Source: Planctomycetaceae bacterium UBA4732 (GTDB lineage Bacteria; Planctomycetota; Planctomycetia; Gemmatales; Gemmataceae). Taken from it: a DNA stretch of 5,550 nt. The position numbers and the translations under genes were made by a program. The notes under the pieces were generated by a model. It ran no database searches. It saw only the letters and a list, made by a program, of their open reading frames with translations, and was not told where the DNA came from. Each line of letters opens with the position of its first letter. The first letter of the stretch is position 1. The DNA lies in NCBI GenBank assembly GCA_002404095.1, contig DHJA01000077.1, forward strand, positions 117,164 to 122,713, given 5' to 3'. Shown here one piece after another: positions 4,904-5,550 of this stretch.

Positions 4904-5144
4904 CGTTTCGACATAAACGGTATTGGGCTTGGCACGGAAACGTCAGAATGTCTGCCAACCTGGCCAGCCTGGGTCGGAACGGATAGTACTTTTGCTGAGG
5001 TTTTCTAAAGAACACTAAGACGCCTTTTTCACCTCCTAAATCTAGAAGATTGGTAATGATCGACGCCCATTTACAATTATCTAATGGCCCTGTGTAATTC
5101 TCGCAGAGGATTGCATTCCCGCTTCCGCCCCGAGACCCCTTCCG
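4904..5144. other. Gene-free region, locally AT-rich
   Basis: Apart from the last bases of the third tail, I see no gene here on either strand. Codon-like structure is absent, and about 4983-5085 is clearly richer in A and T than the rest of the window, with tracts such as CCTTTTTC and CATTTACAATTATCTAATGG. It separates the toxin-antitoxin array from the next gene and probably carries that gene's promoter. The change in composition could mark a junction with acquired DNA. Confidence 0.6.
5050..5077 (+). promoter_or_regulatory. Candidate promoter of the downstream nuclease/methylase gene
   Basis: TTGGTA (5050-5055, 4/6 to TTGACA) and TACAAT (5072-5077, 5/6 to TATAAT) are separated by 16 bases inside the AT-rich stretch. 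The start codon follows about 68 bases after the -10. An overlapping TCTAAT (5080-5085) is an alternative -10. Confidence 0.35.
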
Positions 5145-5550
5145 ATGCCCACCGCCGCCAAGCCGTTGTTCCGTTCCGAGGCCCTACGCCCGAAATTGTC
5201 CGCCTTCACCGTGCCGCCTGCCGCCGCCGCGGCCCGGATCAAGCTGGCCCACTGGTCGAAGCTGCTCGGCACGAAGAAGGCGGAGGCGATGAAGGAAACG
5301 GAGCTGCTGGGCGACTTTATCGCCGACGTGTTCGGTCAACTGCTCGGCTACACCGGCCCGGCCGCGGGCGCGGAGCACTACACCCTCAAGCGTGAAGCGA
5401 CTGTCGAGGTTGACGGCAAGTTCGCCGATGCCGCCCTCGGCCGATTCTCCACCGCTGACGACGCGACGGAATTCGTCGCCGCCGTGGAAGGCAAGGGGCC
5501 GCGCGACCCCCTCGACCGGCCCTTCGCCAGCCGCAAGCTGTCCGCCGTCG
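5145..5550 (+). CDS. N-terminus of a restriction-modification enzyme, PD-(D/E)XK domain (partial)
   Basis: The frame is open from the ATG to the window edge, giving 135 codons of a longer protein. The N-terminus is Ala/Pro-rich, followed by a helical part with KETELLGDFIADVFGQLLGY (51-69). Then comes a candidate nuclease core: TVEVDGKFADAALGRF (Asp95), then FVAAVEGKGP (Glu115, Lys117), then DPLDRPF. D...ExK followed by GKGPRDPLDRP resembles the N-terminal nuclease domain of single-chain type IIG or related Eco57I-like restriction-methylation enzymes; the methylase domain would lie beyond the window. The start is fixed by an in-frame stop at 5082 and no other usual start codon between. No Shine-Dalgarno is obvious, so the transcript may be poorly led or leaderless. 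A different PD-(D/E)XK defence protein remains possible. Confidence 0.7.
   Translation, partial: MPTAAKPLFRSEALRPKLSAFTVPPAAAAARIKLAHWSKLLGTKKAEAMKETELLGDFIADVFGQLLGYTGPAAGAEHYTLKREATVEVDGKFADAALGRFSTADDATEFVAAVEGKGPRDPLDRPFASRKLSAV

Noticed and set aside
3151..4916. CRISPR-like or integron-like array as the explanation of the periodic repeats.
   Set aside because: Units are ~840 bases with intact genes, and the repeats are holB coding fragments. There are no short regular spacers, no attC-like palindromes and no integrase in view.
4948..4986. A 12-codon ORF (MSANLASLGRNG) about 45 bases after the third holB tail, where an antitoxin start would be expected, sharing MS at its start and NG at its end with MSLTFDAVYENG.
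   Set aside because: Base identity to the antitoxin start is only about 16 of 36, the GAGAGGAG ribosome-binding site is absent and a stop follows. Too weak to call a third antitoxin remnant.

Overview
The window is GC-rich bacterial chromosome. The protein families point to a planctomycete, probably near Gemmatales or Isosphaerales: a small secreted C-terminal-haem cytochrome of a type I associate with that phylum, a lipA-tmk-holB gene string, and antitoxins related to DUF104 (AF2212-like). This assignment is inference from protein style, not from a marker gene.

Layout. Positions 2-58 hold a very strong inverted repeat, just beyond the 3' end of a minus-strand gene for a secreted cytochrome c (83-463). 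A 238-base divergent intergenic region separates it from a plus-strand housekeeping run: lipA (lipoyl synthase), tmk (thymidylate kinase, 3 bases later) and holB (DNA polymerase III delta' subunit, overlapping tmk by 29 bases from a GTG start). The tight packing suggests one transcript.

Directly behind holB lie two toxin-antitoxin pairs in tandem (3261-3970 and 4102-4811). Each is a 70-residue DUF104-type antitoxin overlapping a 166-residue PIN-domain (VapC-like) toxin by ATGA. They repeat with a period of 840-841 bases. The repeated unit starts inside the end of holB: the last ~24 codons of holB, with its stop codon, recur in frame after each toxin (3981-4062 and 4822-4903). There are thus three holB tails around two cassettes. 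The segment covering the toxin 3' end and the start of the following tail is 96/97 identical between cassettes, although the toxins are only about 52% identical in protein. This is the most unusual structure in the window. It suggests that the 3' end of an essential replication gene has acted as an insertion or exchange site for diverged toxin-antitoxin cassettes.

After the third tail comes a gene-free, locally AT-rich stretch (4904-5144) with a possible promoter. It leads into a gene cut by the window edge (from 5145) whose N-terminus looks like the PD-(D/E)XK nuclease domain of a single-chain (type IIG-like) restriction-modification enzyme. The right half therefore looks like the edge of a defence or accessory region attached to a housekeeping operon.
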